DNA of 64,000 nt from contig NC_027866.1 of NCBI RefSeq assembly GCF_000187245.1, positions 798,411 through 862,410 of the forward strand, given 5' to 3'. A model generated the notes under the pieces. The model ran no database searches and was not told the DNA's origin. It saw only the letters and a program-made list of their open reading frames with translations. A program made the translations under genes and the position numbers. Origin of the DNA: Ogataea parapolymorpha DL-1. Its lineage: Eukaryota; Ascomycota; Pichiomycetes; Pichiales; Pichiaceae. Below, in pieces: positions 18,844-29,087 of this stretch. How positions within the stretch are numbered: the first letter of the stretch is position 1; each line of letters starts with the position of its first letter.

Positions 18844-19548
18844 TCATGACCTCACCTTGCGCTTGAACTCCCTGCGCATGTCTCGCCACAGATAACCGAT
18901 CTCCTGGTGCCTGAGAAAATTGTCCATCACATTCTTCACGGTATCTGGGTCCAGCACCGGATCGGTCTCAACTATTGAGTATTTCTCGGGATCGAAGACA
19001 AAAGAGACCTCGCGGGAGTAGTCTCTGCTGTCCACGTTGCGGAACACGAACAGTATTTGATTATCGACTCCAGCATTCTCCATACGCAGTCCCAAAAGCT
19101 GCTCCAGCTGGAACGCCTTATCCTCTATAAGGTCGCTTTGTTTGGTTATAAATGTTTCGCGCTCACTGATAGCCTTCATGCTGTCTTCTAATTCGTCGTT
19201 GATCACCTGGATCTTATTCTCGTGCTCCTTCTTTTCTCTCAGTAGTTTCTCCTCCTCGATCTTCAGTTGCTGCACACGCGACATCGACGCGTCTCTATCT
19301 GAAATCAGCCTGTTCAGTTCCTCCAGAAGCTCATTATGAAGGCTCTCGTATGTGCGAAGTTTCGTGTTCAGATCTCGTTCTTTTTCCTGGAGATGGATCA
19401 TCGAGGTTTCGTAGTTGCGTTTTTTGGCAAGTAGGTCTGCTTGGACGGACTCCAAGTACTCCGAGAGACGCGTCTTGAGCATCTGCATTTTCTCCTTGAG
19501 CTGTTCGTAGCTCTGTAGCGACTGCTCTAACTCCTCTGCGGTGGACAT
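18844..19548 (-). CDS. SPC25: Ndc80-complex kinetochore subunit Spc25
   Basis: The 234-residue protein has a long coiled coil through about residue 150, then a small globular domain starting LEQLLGLRMENAGVDNQILFVFRNVD and including SFVFDPEKYSIVETDP and a C-terminal helix. This order, the QLLGLR start of the globular domain and the length match fungal Spc25 (221 residues in S. cerevisiae). With Spc24 it anchors the Ndc80 complex to the inner kinetochore. The ATG at 19548 is the first in frame and has an A/T-rich leader. Confidence 0.82.
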   Translation of the reverse strand: MSTAEELEQSLQSYEQLKEKMQMLKTRLSEYLESVQADLLAKKRNYETSMIHLQEKERDLNTKLRTYESLHNELLEELNRLISDRDASMSRVQQLKIEEEKLLREKKEHENKIQVINDELEDSMKAISERETFITKQSDLIEDKAFQLEQLLGLRMENAGVDNQILFVFRNVDSRDYSREVSFVFDPEKYSIVETDPVLDPDTVKNVMDNFLRHQEIGYLWRDMRREFKRKVRS

Positions 19549-19823
19549 TTAAAGATAAACAAAAAAATATTTATTTACAACTTAGCTCTGAACAAGGATC
19601 ATAGCATCAAAGGAAAAATATTTTTATTACGAGCATTGTACTTAGACGATCAACTCTAATGCGAACGCCTTTCCTTTGAATCCAGTGTCAAATTCCTGTT
19701 TCGCCATGGTTTATTTGCAGCATCGTTCTTCCCCACATAGAACCTTGTTCTGCATGGGTGGCAGACCAAAGATGTAAAATAGCGTGCCGCCCAGAATAAA
19801 ATCCTTTGCCAGTATTTATTTCG

Positions 19824-21494
19824 ATGGATTACAAAGCCTCTATGGATCTCCTGATACCGGCCATCTCTCGCATAGCAAATGCACTTCTTGTGCAGTTGTC
19901 TCAGCTCGAACTCTCACTCATTGCCGCACTGCTACTTTTGGCACTTGTGGCTGCCGACTATAGATATATTCGCCCGCATAGAATCAAAAATCTCCCGTCC
20001 ATCCCCTGGTGGATCCCCATTTGGGGCAATCTCTCCATTCTCTTTCCCCAGGCCCACAACTATAAGCAGTCGCCTTGCTCTAGGTTTGCAGAACTAGCCC
20101 AAAAACACGGAGATGTGTTTCAAGTCCGACTGGGGACCAGAACCGTTGTGGTAGCCAATTCCTACGATTCGATTCTTCAGCTTTGGTGCTACCACAACAT
20201 TCGAAATAACAACTCGCGGCCAATCCTGCATACATTTCACGGAGTTTTATCCCAGTCCAAGGTCTTCACCGTGGGGACCACTCCTTTTGGGGAGTCCTAC
20301 CTCAAAAGCCGGAAATACATGTCCAGCAGGCTACTCAACGAGTCAAGCAATAGAAAATACAATTCAAGCATCATAGATAAGGAAGCCACAAAACTCGTGC
20401 GATACGTACTGTCTAGGACAACAGACGACGTTGTGGAGATGGATATCACCAGAGACTGCCAGTACTTCCATTTGGGGGTGGCATTAATTTTAACCTATGG
20501 CTACGAAATTAATGCTCGCGAGAACAAGGACGAACGACAGCTGGCGGACGAAATGGTCTATGTTGAGAATTACATCACTAAAATTCGCTCTCACATCCAG
20601 AACGTTCAGGACTATCTGCCCTGGTATCTCCGTTTGGTGTTTGATATTTTTAGCGGCAAGTCCAAGATCGCGAGGGAGCTGTACCATCGTAGAAACAATT
20701 ATCTGTACAAGTTCAACCAGTTCACTACCTCGCATCTAGACGTTCCAGATGAGTACGTGCGCCGAAGTCTGATTTTCAACTATGTCAAGAACAACGACCA
20801 GGAACTGCTAAATGAGAGCCAGCTTGGTAGCATTTGTCTGACAATGGTAAGTGCTGGCCTGGACAACACTCCACTCAACTTCCAGTACGCGATGATACAG
20901 CTTAGCGAGTCGCCGCATATACGGGTCAACGCACGGGCCAAGCTTCTCAAATGCTACAACGACGATTCCATAGAGGCATGGAATAACTGCCATGCCGAGA
21001 ATTTGTGTCCGTATGTGGTGGCCATCGTCAAGGAGACACTGCGGCTTTTTACGGTTTTGCCTATGTCCTTGCCCCGAGAGACAACTAGAGACATTGTAAT
21101 AGGCGACGCAGTGATTCCACGAGGCACCACATTATTTATGAACGCCTGGGCTGGCAACCACGACAAAAGGCGGTTCTTCAAGCCCATGGAATTCATTCCC
21201 GAGAGATGGCTGGACCCAGAAACGGGAAACGTGGACACAAACCTAAGACACTTCTCCTTTGGTGTGGGCTCGCGCATGTGTCTCGGCAACAACTTGGCTT
21301 TCAAAGAACTGTATGTGTTAATTTGCAAGTTTCTGCTGATGTTCGAGATAGAAGCTGCCAACGACGAATCGCCAAGCCTGCACCCTCTGGAACTGAACCA
21401 GTTCCCGGAGTCAATTGCCATTGAGCCAATAGAAACAAATGTGCGTTACACGGTGAAAGATAAGGCACTGCAGGATTACGTGGAGGGTGTATAA
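19824..21494 (+). CDS. Cytochrome P450, CYP504-like (phenylacetate hydroxylase type)
   Basis: The 556-residue protein has an N-terminal membrane anchor (about 20-48), a proline-rich hinge (LPSIPWWIPIWGNL), the K-helix ExxR at E404-R407 (KETLRLF), the PERW region (PERWLDPETG) and the heme loop HFSFGVGSRMCLGN with axial Cys486. The blocks VFQVRLGTRTVVVANSYDSILQLW, SRPILHTFHGVLS and FTVGTTPFGESYLKSRK resemble CYP504 enzymes, which 2-hydroxylate phenylacetate in filamentous fungi. Yeast P450s of this type are rare. The substrate is inferred only; DIT2 (CYP56) is a less likely alternative. The frame extends to a TTG at 19806; the first ATG is used. It is microsomal by analogy. Confidence 0.85.
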   Translation: MDYKASMDLLIPAISRIANALLVQLSQLELSLIAALLLLALVAADYRYIRPHRIKNLPSIPWWIPIWGNLSILFPQAHNYKQSPCSRFAELAQKHGDVFQVRLGTRTVVVANSYDSILQLWCYHNIRNNNSRPILHTFHGVLSQSKVFTVGTTPFGESYLKSRKYMSSRLLNESSNRKYNSSIIDKEATKLVRYVLSRTTDDVVEMDITRDCQYFHLGVALILTYGYEINARENKDERQLADEMVYVENYITKIRSHIQNVQDYLPWYLRLVFDIFSGKSKIARELYHRRNNYLYKFNQFTTSHLDVPDEYVRRSLIFNYVKNNDQELLNESQLGSICLTMVSAGLDNTPLNFQYAMIQLSESPHIRVNARAKLLKCYNDDSIEAWNNCHAENLCPYVVAIVKETLRLFTVLPMSLPRETTRDIVIGDAVIPRGTTLFMNAWAGNHDKRRFFKPMEFIPERWLDPETGNVDTNLRHFSFGVGSRMCLGNNLAFKELYVLICKFLLMFEIEAANDESPSLHPLELNQFPESIAIEPIETNVRYTVKDKALQDYVEGV

Positions 21495-21534
21495 ACAGAA
21501 GACTGAGCAAATAAAAATAATTAAATAATTTATT

Positions 21535-21978
21535 ATGGACCATTCTCACCATATGATGGATCCCATGGACCCAATGCCGATGTGTAAGATGTCCATGACG
21601 CTGACCACAGACTACGAAAATGTCTGTGTACTTTCGTCGTCTTGGATGATCACTTCTGCGCAGTCTTTGGTCCTTTCTCTTATTGCTGTCTTTATCTTAT
21701 CGGCCGGATACGAGTTGCTCAAGAACTGGACAGCTCGCTGGGAGTCGCGCACATACAAACAGCCTGCGCTTTCCGGCAAGGCGCTGCAAAATTACAAGGT
21801 CAAAAGCTCGATTCTCTACGGAGTGTCTGTGCTATATTCGTTTATGATCATGTTGATATTCATGACCTTCAACGTGTGGCTGATGGCCGCTGTGGTACTC
21901 GGCAGCATTGCTGGAAGATACGTCTTTGGGTTCAAAGACAACGGAGCTGCTGTTCCTGGATCGATCGCGTGCCACTAG
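21535..21978 (+). CDS. CTR2: Ctr-family copper transporter, CTR2-like
   Basis: The 147-residue protein has a Met/His-rich N terminus (MDHSHHMMDPMDPMPMCKMSM), three hydrophobic helices (about 40-58, 93-112 and 114-132), the M106-x3-M110 copper-gating motif in the second helix, and the G123-x3-G127 packing motif in the third, all hallmarks of Ctr channels. It ends in Cys-His. Small members of this size are vacuolar (Ctr2) or plasma-membrane copper(I) channels. Together with the two metallothioneins 11 kb to the left it adds to a copper theme, though the genes are not adjacent. The stop lies one base from the convergent ROT2 stop. Confidence 0.9.
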   Translation: MDHSHHMMDPMDPMPMCKMSMTLTTDYENVCVLSSSWMITSAQSLVLSLIAVFILSAGYELLKNWTARWESRTYKQPALSGKALQNYKVKSSILYGVSVLYSFMIMLIFMTFNVWLMAAVVLGSIAGRYVFGFKDNGAAVPGSIACH

Positions 21979-21979
21979 T

Positions 21980-24679
21980 CTAATATAGAGAAATGGTCCA
22001 GTTCTTGGCAACAAGAGGCTTAGGGTTCCTCACCACTACGTGAGTTCCCTGGTCAACAACCTCAGCCGTCCACTTTTGCCCGTCCTGCTCGACAGTGGCT
22101 GCCGTGGCCTGGGGACCGCCTAGAATAACGATTCGCTCGATCCTCACGCCCGTTTCGTACGTGCTTTCAACGGTGGATGTTAGCTTGCCTCCGTCCAGCT
22201 CAAACCTGGCAAACACCTGTTCTCCCCTCTGATAGGCAAATGTTTCGCCATCGTCAATATATAGCTCTCCTGTGGCTCTGCCCTCGTCTGCAGCAATATA
22301 CAACGTGTATGGATCATTTTTCATCAGTCTGGACGAGCGTCTGTACCGTTCCTTAGAAGGCAAAATCGAGCCCCCACGAAGGAATACCGGAACCTTTTCC
22401 AGCGGAGCTTCCACCTCGTGGAAGCCCTCACCACTGATTTTCTCAAAGGACACAAAATCGTAGTATGGCTTGTCGTCCGGCAGGTACAATCTCACGGAAT
22501 GTGTGTCTGGGCTGGTGACAGGTTTTACCAGCAGCGGCCCAACAAAGAACTGGTCGTCAATGGTATACACGTTTGCGTTCTCAGGACTGTCAAATGCGAG
22601 AGAACTAACCACGGGAGTTCCAGAGACAGAATGCTTGTAGAACTGTGTATAGAACAATGGTAGCAGTCTATATCTTAGTTTGATTGCTTCTCGCATCATA
22701 CCCGTATATGGCTCGCCAGCAACCCATGGTTCCCGTCTGCGCGAGTCAATGTGAGCATGGGCACGGAAAAATGGATACCAGATGCCGGTTTGATACCATC
22801 TGACTTGCATTTCTTTATCGGGGTTACCGAAAAATCCTGCAATGTCTGCCCCTGCAAACGGAAAGCCCACGGCGTTCATAGTGAGCACCATGGGAATACT
22901 CTCGCGCATGTATTCCCATTTGGCCATATTATCTCCTGTCCACATGGCAGCCGTGCGCTGGGAGCCCGCGTAGAACGATCTGGTTAAAATGAATGGCCGC
23001 TGGTCAGGGTTGCGTTTTATCAGAGCATTGTATGTCATCTCGTGGAAAGTAAGGCCCCACACATTATGGACCGAGCGGTGCTCCCAGTCACCGTAATGGA
23101 TCAGGTCTCGAGGAGCAGTAGTTTCTGGGCCGTTGAAAATTGACGGTTCGTTCATGTCATTCCAAAGATGAGCATTGGTAGCAGACCCAAGCAGGCGCGA
23201 CCCATTGGCAAACAAGCTATCCCAAAACGGCTGTGCAGCCGGGTTCATGCCATCGATCCACACAGACTCACCTGGCCACGAGTGTCCGTGGTACAACTCC
23301 GAGCCGTCGTTTTTGCGGATACCCAGTTTTTTGTCAACAACCGCGTCGCTAACATCGTAGCCAACTTTGAGATGAGGGTCAATAATCACAATCAAGGTTC
23401 GTCCTGTCTCGCCCAATTTGCCCATCATGCGCTCAGGGTCTGGGAATAACTCTTTTTTCCACGTGAAATATTTCTTGTCGTCGGTGTACTCGATATCCAA
23501 CCAAATAGCATCAAATGGAATTAACGACTCGTCGAATTTTGCGGTGATGTCCAGAACATCCTCTTCGTCATTATAGTTCCACCGGCACTGGTGATATCCA
23601 AGAGAGAAAATGTTTGGCAGGGCTGAGTGACCTGTGAGTTTGCTGTACGACTGCACAACCTGGGTTGGAGTCTTTTTAGCAAAGAGGACAATATCCAAAA
23701 TTCCGCTTTCCGATATCCAGTGAGTCTGGATTTGGCTCGCAGATTTCTTGATGTCAATGTTGGTGTCTGCGCTATTCAGCCAGAACACTCCAGCGCTTCC
23801 GGTCTCGCCGAGTCCAATCATGAACGGAATTGAGCCGTACATTGGGTATTTGCTTTGTGTTTCGTACTCGAAAATATCCACATTGTACAGCCTGTAAGGA
23901 TCTGTGTCGGTCGTATCTTTGAGTGCAAAAGAGTCCGCATGCTCTGGAATACCGTAAACAGCTTTGGCGCCAAGGAAAGAGACATCCAACGCCACAGATT
24001 CTGGGCCCAACGGCAGCTTATCGTCTCGAGAATCTTTGAAACTGTCTGTGTAGGCATCAAAAGTAGACTCCTCAGGAGAAACATGAATAGAATTATCTGC
24101 GTTTTCCTGCTCTTTTGTTCTGTAGTGCTCGATGTTCAAGAAATTTCGGTCATTGAGGACCAATTGAGCTTTCTCATCACGCAAAAACGTAATCTTGAAG
24201 GGGTGAAGCTCAATCTCAACACGGTATGCGTGAAATTCAAGAGTGATTTTTTCCGAGTCCACGGAATGCCTGAATGATTGCAGACGAGGTTGACCTGCCA
24301 ACGCCCATTTGGCCGTCTCATTAAACCGACGGCTGGCCACATGGTCGACAACTGGCTTTCTGTCCGCCTCGTCGATCTGTAATCTCAGATTGTCGTCTTC
24401 CAGAACGCTAATGTTCATATCCAATGACACGAATGATCCATCATTGAGCATCTTAAGCAGTGTGGCATGTAAATTTCCGGCAGAAGGGTCGACCTTAAGC
24501 GACTCCAGATCGATGGAGTACCTTGAGTCATACTCCGTTCCCAGCTTTTCGACCTCCGTAGCGAAATGTCTGTTTCTGGAACAAAATCCTGATTCGCTGC
24601 ATTTCTTGAACAGGAACGACTTCACTGCCTCCACAGGTAGCAAAGACAGCCAGATTAATATGAAAGGGGTCCAATGCAT
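21980..24679 (-). CDS. ROT2: ER glucosidase II alpha subunit (GH31)
   Basis: The 899-residue enzyme trims the two inner alpha-1,3-glucoses from N-glycans during ER quality control. A signal peptide (HWTPFILIWLSLLPVEAVKS) precedes the conserved SFLFKKCSESGFCSRNR start of the mature protein. GH31 blocks include AIWLDIEYTDDKKYFTW, the nucleophile region HLWNDMNEPSIFNGPE, RSFYAGSQRTAAMWTGDN and GFPFAGADIAGFFG. The upstream open frame reaches a TTG at 24775; the ATG at 24679 gives a proper signal peptide. It is divergent from TUB4 with about 110 bp between starts. Confidence 0.95.
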   Translation of the reverse strand: MHWTPFILIWLSLLPVEAVKSFLFKKCSESGFCSRNRHFATEVEKLGTEYDSRYSIDLESLKVDPSAGNLHATLLKMLNDGSFVSLDMNISVLEDDNLRLQIDEADRKPVVDHVASRRFNETAKWALAGQPRLQSFRHSVDSEKITLEFHAYRVEIELHPFKITFLRDEKAQLVLNDRNFLNIEHYRTKEQENADNSIHVSPEESTFDAYTDSFKDSRDDKLPLGPESVALDVSFLGAKAVYGIPEHADSFALKDTTDTDPYRLYNVDIFEYETQSKYPMYGSIPFMIGLGETGSAGVFWLNSADTNIDIKKSASQIQTHWISESGILDIVLFAKKTPTQVVQSYSKLTGHSALPNIFSLGYHQCRWNYNDEEDVLDITAKFDESLIPFDAIWLDIEYTDDKKYFTWKKELFPDPERMMGKLGETGRTLIVIIDPHLKVGYDVSDAVVDKKLGIRKNDGSELYHGHSWPGESVWIDGMNPAAQPFWDSLFANGSRLLGSATNAHLWNDMNEPSIFNGPETTAPRDLIHYGDWEHRSVHNVWGLTFHEMTYNALIKRNPDQRPFILTRSFYAGSQRTAAMWTGDNMAKWEYMRESIPMVLTMNAVGFPFAGADIAGFFGNPDKEMQVRWYQTGIWYPFFRAHAHIDSRRREPWVAGEPYTGMMREAIKLRYRLLPLFYTQFYKHSVSGTPVVSSLAFDSPENANVYTIDDQFFVGPLLVKPVTSPDTHSVRLYLPDDKPYYDFVSFEKISGEGFHEVEAPLEKVPVFLRGGSILPSKERYRRSSRLMKNDPYTLYIAADEGRATGELYIDDGETFAYQRGEQVFARFELDGGKLTSTVESTYETGVRIERIVILGGPQATAATVEQDGQKWTAEVVDQGTHVVVRNPKPLVAKNWTISLY

Positions 24680-24791
24680 GCTTTTGTCAAAAGTTGAGCT
24701 GTGGAAAATAGATCTTAGTTTGCAGCCCTGGCAAGATTTCGCGACGCGCAAAATAAATATTATCGAAATAAACAAACAAGACTAGACACCA

Positions 24792-26226
24792 TGCCGGGTG
24801 AAATAATCACTCTGCAAGCAGGTAAGTGGAATATCTACGGCTCCACAAGACTAACGGTATAGGCCAATGTGGTAACCAGGTTGGTGAGCAGTTTTGGAGC
24901 CAAATATGCAGTGAACACGGAATACTACCCGATGGGACAACTTCCCCTGAAACACACAATCTATACAGAGAGGACCAGACAGACATCTTCTTTCAACGCA
25001 ATGATAATAATAGATACACTCCTCGCGCGATTCTTATAGATATGGAACCCAGAGTGATAAATAATATTCGCAGCAACACCGGCAGTCTATTTAATCCTAA
25101 GAACATCTACGTCGCCCCAGAAGGTGGAGGAGCGGGAAACAAATGGGCGGAGGGCTACCACCATGCACAAAGACACGAGGAAGAGTTTCTGGATATGGTA
25201 AATAGGGAGATTGATGCCTGCGACTCTTTTGAAGGTTTCCAATTGATCCATTCGGTTGCCGGAGGAACGGGATCAGGGATTGGGTCCTTTTTCTTGCAGG
25301 AACTGAGCGATCGTTTCCCAAAAAAACTGGTCCAAACATACTCCGTCTTTGGAGCTTCTGAAGTGGTGGTCCAACCGTATAACACAGTTCTTACCTTGAA
25401 ACGGCTGATTGAAAATTCTGACGCTAATGTCGTTTTTGACAACAACGCGCTGATGTCCATAGCATCCACCAACTTGCAGGTTTCAAGCCCCTCGTACAAA
25501 GACACTAACAAGCTCATCTCAACTGTGATGTCTGCTGCTACTAACACACTGCGATTTCCAGGGTACTCGTACAACTCATTGACCAGTATACTGTCCACAT
25601 TGATACCTACACCGGACTTGCATTTTCTGATAGCCAGCTACACGCCATTCACAAGCGACTATGTCTCAAATGCGCACGAAATTAGACGTAGCACGGCGTA
25701 CGATGTGATTTTGGAAGTGCTCGATAAGAAGCTCAGAATGTGCAGCTCCAGCGATACAGGAATGAATCTTTCGGTACTCGACATTATTATTGGAGAGATA
25801 GAGCAATCAGATGTACAAAAGGCATTGGTCAAAGCTCGCACGCGGATAAATTACGTGCCCTGGAGCTCATCGGCTATTCACATGGCTCTGGGGAAGAGGT
25901 CACCATTTTTGAACAAATCTCAAAAGCAGGTGAGCGGTTTGATGTTGGCAAACTCCACGTCCATCTTGAAGCTTCTTAGGAAGACCCTTAGCGAGTACGA
26001 TCAACTGAAAAGCCGAGGAGCTTTTCTCAATAATTATAGCCGAGGAGAATACGAATTTGACCATGGAGATATCAGCATGGAATTTGACGAGGCCAGAGAA
26101 ACCCTGAAGACCACCATGAACGAGTACCGCGACAGCGAAGAACTAAGCTATTTGGACGAAATTGATCCCGACGAAGATGCTGGTCAAATCACGGAATCTG
26201 CTCCGCGGGATGTGGACATGACATAG
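24792..26226 (+). CDS. TUB4: Gamma-tubulin, with a 40-nt intron
   Basis: Coding is join(24792..24822, 24863..26226), 464 residues. Exon 1 encodes MPGEIITLQA, and splicing completes the glycine of the universal QAGQCGNQVGEQFW tubulin start. The GTP-binding loop AGGTGSGIGSFFLQEL and EGGGAGNKWAEGYHHAQRHEE mark it as gamma-tubulin rather than alpha or beta. The acidic C-terminal tail (YLDEIDPDEDAGQI) is typical of yeast Tub4. It nucleates microtubules at the spindle pole body with Spc97/Spc98. Without the intron the frame would lack its N-terminal strand. Length is near the 473 residues of S. cerevisiae Tub4. Confidence 0.94.
24823..24862 (+). other. Spliceosomal intron of TUB4, 40 nt
   Basis: The intron starts with the canonical GTAAGT, contains a branch sequence GACTAAC at 24849-24855 and ends GGTATAG. 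Removal restores the conserved tubulin N terminus in frame. The branch adenosine is about 8 nt from the 3' splice site. Forty nucleotides is very short for a yeast intron. Confidence 0.9.
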
Positions 26227-26285
26227 ATGTAGTAATAAAAAATCGCCAATTTCCGAAAAGATATCTTATCGCAATTGTGCTTTTG

Positions 26286-27731
26286 ATGTTCCCTGCTCAT
26301 GAAACTCGTGATAGAAAAGAGTCAATAGAGCTCGATCATCTTGATGGGGAGCTCTCGGTGCTTGAAGAACGGCCAATTGGGTCTTCGTCAGCATTCCAGT
26401 CTCGGAACCCAAATTTAGGCAATAAATCATTTGAAGAGAATACCCAAGAAAATTCCCATGAATTATCCCATGAAGACACCAACGAAAGCATCTACTATCC
26501 AGACGGAGGCTTTAAGGCATACTCCGCGGTCTTTGCCTCGCTAATGGGGCTGATCTGCTCCTTTGGACTGATGAACTCCACAGGTGCGATCGAGTCGTAT
26601 CTTGAAAAAAATACACTTAAAACGACTCCAACAACCACTATATCTTGGATCTTTGCTATTTACACCTTCCTGACTTTTGGTTGCAATCTTTTTTCTGGTG
26701 CGCTGTTTGACACCTTTGGAGCGAAGAAAGTGGCCATTCCAGGTGCCCTATTAGTCTGTGCCGGTCTCCTGGCAACGGCCAACTGCACACAAGTTTGGCA
26801 ATTTATCCTGTCGTTTGGTGTTTGCTGTGGAGTGGGCTGTGCATTGCTTATGGCGCCGATGGTCAGCTGCATCGCTCACTTCTTCCGCAAAAAAAGAGGA
26901 CTTGCTTTGGGCATTGCCATGCCCGGAGCCAGCATTGGAGGAGTTGTGTGGCCTCTGGTCTGTAATTACCTCTATCCCAAAATTGGTTTCACATGGACTA
27001 TGAGAGTGCTGTCTTTTATTTTTATTGGACTGCTGACTGTGAGTTGCCTGTTGATCGATGACCGTCTCGACGAAATCGATGGGGACTCAAAAAATCATAG
27101 TGCTTCGCAAGTTTGGGATAGGGTGAAACAGAGCATTGATTTCAAGACTCTCAAGGATCCTGTCTATTTACTACTTGTCGCAGGCCTTTTCATGAACGAG
27201 TTCTCACTAATCTTGTGCTTCACATACATTCCATCATACGCCCTAAATAACGGTTATTCCGAGTCGTTGTCACTGATTGCACTGACAGTGGTCAATGCTG
27301 CTGGTGTTTTTGGAAGGTACCTTCCTTCGCATCTTTCTGATAGTTATGGAAAGTTCAATCTAATGGTTGCGGTGTCCGCCATTCAAGCGCTTTCAATTCT
27401 GGTTTTCTGGCTACCATTTGGTCATATCAAACCCTTATTTTTCATTTTCTGTATCATATACGGCTTTGCTACGGCAGGAACGCTTGCATTGACTCCACTT
27501 TGCACGTCTCAAATCTCAAACCCTAGAGACTTCGGAAAAAGATACGGCACGGCATATTTCTTTGTCAGTTTCGGTAACCTGATCTGCATTCCTATTGGTA
27601 TCGCAATCACAAATACTGCTGCTGGGTATAATGGTATGGTTGGTTTTGCAGGAGCAGGATCGTGCTCCGCTACTTTACTTTTTGTGCTTGCCCGCTACAA
27701 ATTAGCGAAATTTAATATGAAAGTTGTGTGA
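26286..27731 (+). CDS. MFS monocarboxylate-permease-like transporter (MCH family)
   Basis: The 481-residue protein has a hydrophilic N terminus of about 70 residues, then YYPDGGFKAYSAVFASLMGLICSFG, the start typical of yeast Mch proteins and fungal monocarboxylate porter homologues, and about twelve hydrophobic helices with a central loop (IDDRLDEIDGDSKNHSASQ). GALFDTFGAKKVAIPGALL is the MFS loop 2-3 signature and FFRKKRGLALGIAMPGASIGGVVW is strongly family-specific. Yeast Mch proteins do not all carry monocarboxylates; Mch5 takes up riboflavin. The substrate is unknown here. The first ATG is at 26286, preceded by a GTG in the same frame. Confidence 0.85.
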   Translation: MFPAHETRDRKESIELDHLDGELSVLEERPIGSSSAFQSRNPNLGNKSFEENTQENSHELSHEDTNESIYYPDGGFKAYSAVFASLMGLICSFGLMNSTGAIESYLEKNTLKTTPTTTISWIFAIYTFLTFGCNLFSGALFDTFGAKKVAIPGALLVCAGLLATANCTQVWQFILSFGVCCGVGCALLMAPMVSCIAHFFRKKRGLALGIAMPGASIGGVVWPLVCNYLYPKIGFTWTMRVLSFIFIGLLTVSCLLIDDRLDEIDGDSKNHSASQVWDRVKQSIDFKTLKDPVYLLLVAGLFMNEFSLILCFTYIPSYALNNGYSESLSLIALTVVNAAGVFGRYLPSHLSDSYGKFNLMVAVSAIQALSILVFWLPFGHIKPLFFIFCIIYGFATAGTLALTPLCTSQISNPRDFGKRYGTAYFFVSFGNLICIPIGIAITNTAAGYNGMVGFAGAGSCSATLLFVLARYKLAKFNMKVV

Positions 27732-27773
27732 GCGGTGCGTTATTTATACCCAAATACGTGCTTTACCTATTAA

Positions 27774-29087
27774 CTAAAACCCTACAATGCTGCCTGTCGA
27801 GTATGTCAATATACTTGAATTGACACTCTTTAGGTCAGATGTGTCCCAAAAATTATCGCTGCTGTTGCGCCTGACAAGCCCTTTGCTTCTCCGGCGTCCG
27901 CCATCACTTGCTCGTATTCTGGTCCCCTCGGAAAAATTAGATATTATGCTTTCTTTGCGAGCCGCAACATAGGGGGCCATAGGTCCATCCTCTGTGTTTG
28001 ATTTCTCTCCCTCATCTTCGCTTGCGTCATCGTCATCAAAGCGCTCAAACTGTGGCAGCAAGTCTGAAGTGATGATGAGGTTTTTCAAAAAATAGGGTAT
28101 GTATTTTTGAAGGCTTTTGTTGTTCATGAACTGATCCGGGTCCCGATTCTTGGCTGTATTCGTGTAAGCTTCGGTGATTGTCGCCATCGAAGTTGTTCTC
28201 GTTGGCGCCTGGCTAAACTGTGGTTTGACATATTTGGACTTAACGGTCCTCCTCAAAGAGCCAGAAAGCTTGACCAATATTTGCCTGAGCACTTTGAGTT
28301 CTTCCTTTGAATAGCTCTTCAGTACGCCGTCACCATAATGCGTCTCCATAACAGGTATTTGCTGTAGCCATATGTTCTGGTAGATATCTCCCGATCCAGT
28401 GTCGTCAATCCCCCAGGCCTTGATGAGCTCGATTGTGTCATCATCCAGTTCACTCTCGTCTCCAGCAAGATCCTTAAGAAGAATGGAAACCTGCTGTTTG
28501 CGCCAGTTATCGATTCGAGAGTTCAGATCCTCTTTTCTATAAGGTATGTCAAAATTAATATGTTCCTGGAGGTCTTCAATCAAAGAGTCATCATCGTCCC
28601 CTTCGTCTTGTACATCAACAAAACTCTCATCGTTGGCATCCCGTGTAGAGGTCTTCTCTAAAGAAGTGCTCAAAACGTCGTCGTAATAAGGGTCCTCTGC
28701 GGGCTTTCCCGTTTCTGAAGGGCCCGGAGAAAATAGGATCCATTCACTAGACGAATCTAGACCGCCGGAAGAAAAACTCTCGCGGTGTTGAGGGTCCACA
28801 CCCTCTTGGCCCACATCGCTGATGTTGTAGGCATCGTCGTCTTCCAAGTTAGAGGCCCTTGAGGCGCGCGTCCTAAAGAAATCACCATTTTGCGTCTTGC
28901 CCCTAGAATTTCCAGAACGGAAGGGCAAAGAACCTAAGCGTGCTAAGTCCGTGTTCTGGTTAATCATCGGTGAACCCGCTGAGAGCAAAGACGAAGTGGA
29001 AGACACGGTGGATAACTCATTCGAAGCATATTTGTATTTGTTAGGAGTTTGCGGATTAGCCACAAACGAGACTGAATTTGAGGCCAT
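27774..29087 (-). CDS. Uncharacterised acidic Ser-rich protein, 437 residues
   Basis: I do not recognise this protein. It is hydrophilic with no signal or membrane segment. The N-terminal 110 residues are Ser/Asn/Thr-rich. A short motif SSSEWILFSPGPSE lies near 112-125, followed by an acidic stretch (VDVQDEGDDDDSLIEDLQE). The best-ordered region is about 175-280: NSRIDNWRKQQVSILLKDL, TIELIKAWGIDDTGSGDIYQNIWLQQIPVMETHYGDGVLKSYS, then basic LRRTVKSKYVKP. The C terminus has ISNF and RRRSKGLVRRNSSDNFWDTSD, a possible kinase site (RRNSS). The promoter carries three STRE words. It converges on the MCH transporter with 42 bp between stops. Confidence 0.75.
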   Translation of the reverse strand: MASNSVSFVANPQTPNKYKYASNELSTVSSTSSLLSAGSPMINQNTDLARLGSLPFRSGNSRGKTQNGDFFRTRASRASNLEDDDAYNISDVGQEGVDPQHRESFSSGGLDSSSEWILFSPGPSETGKPAEDPYYDDVLSTSLEKTSTRDANDESFVDVQDEGDDDDSLIEDLQEHINFDIPYRKEDLNSRIDNWRKQQVSILLKDLAGDESELDDDTIELIKAWGIDDTGSGDIYQNIWLQQIPVMETHYGDGVLKSYSKEELKVLRQILVKLSGSLRRTVKSKYVKPQFSQAPTRTTSMATITEAYTNTAKNRDPDQFMNNKSLQKYIPYFLKNLIITSDLLPQFERFDDDDASEDEGEKSNTEDGPMAPYVAARKESIISNFSEGTRIRASDGGRRRSKGLVRRNSSDNFWDTSDLKSVNSSILTYSTGSIVGF

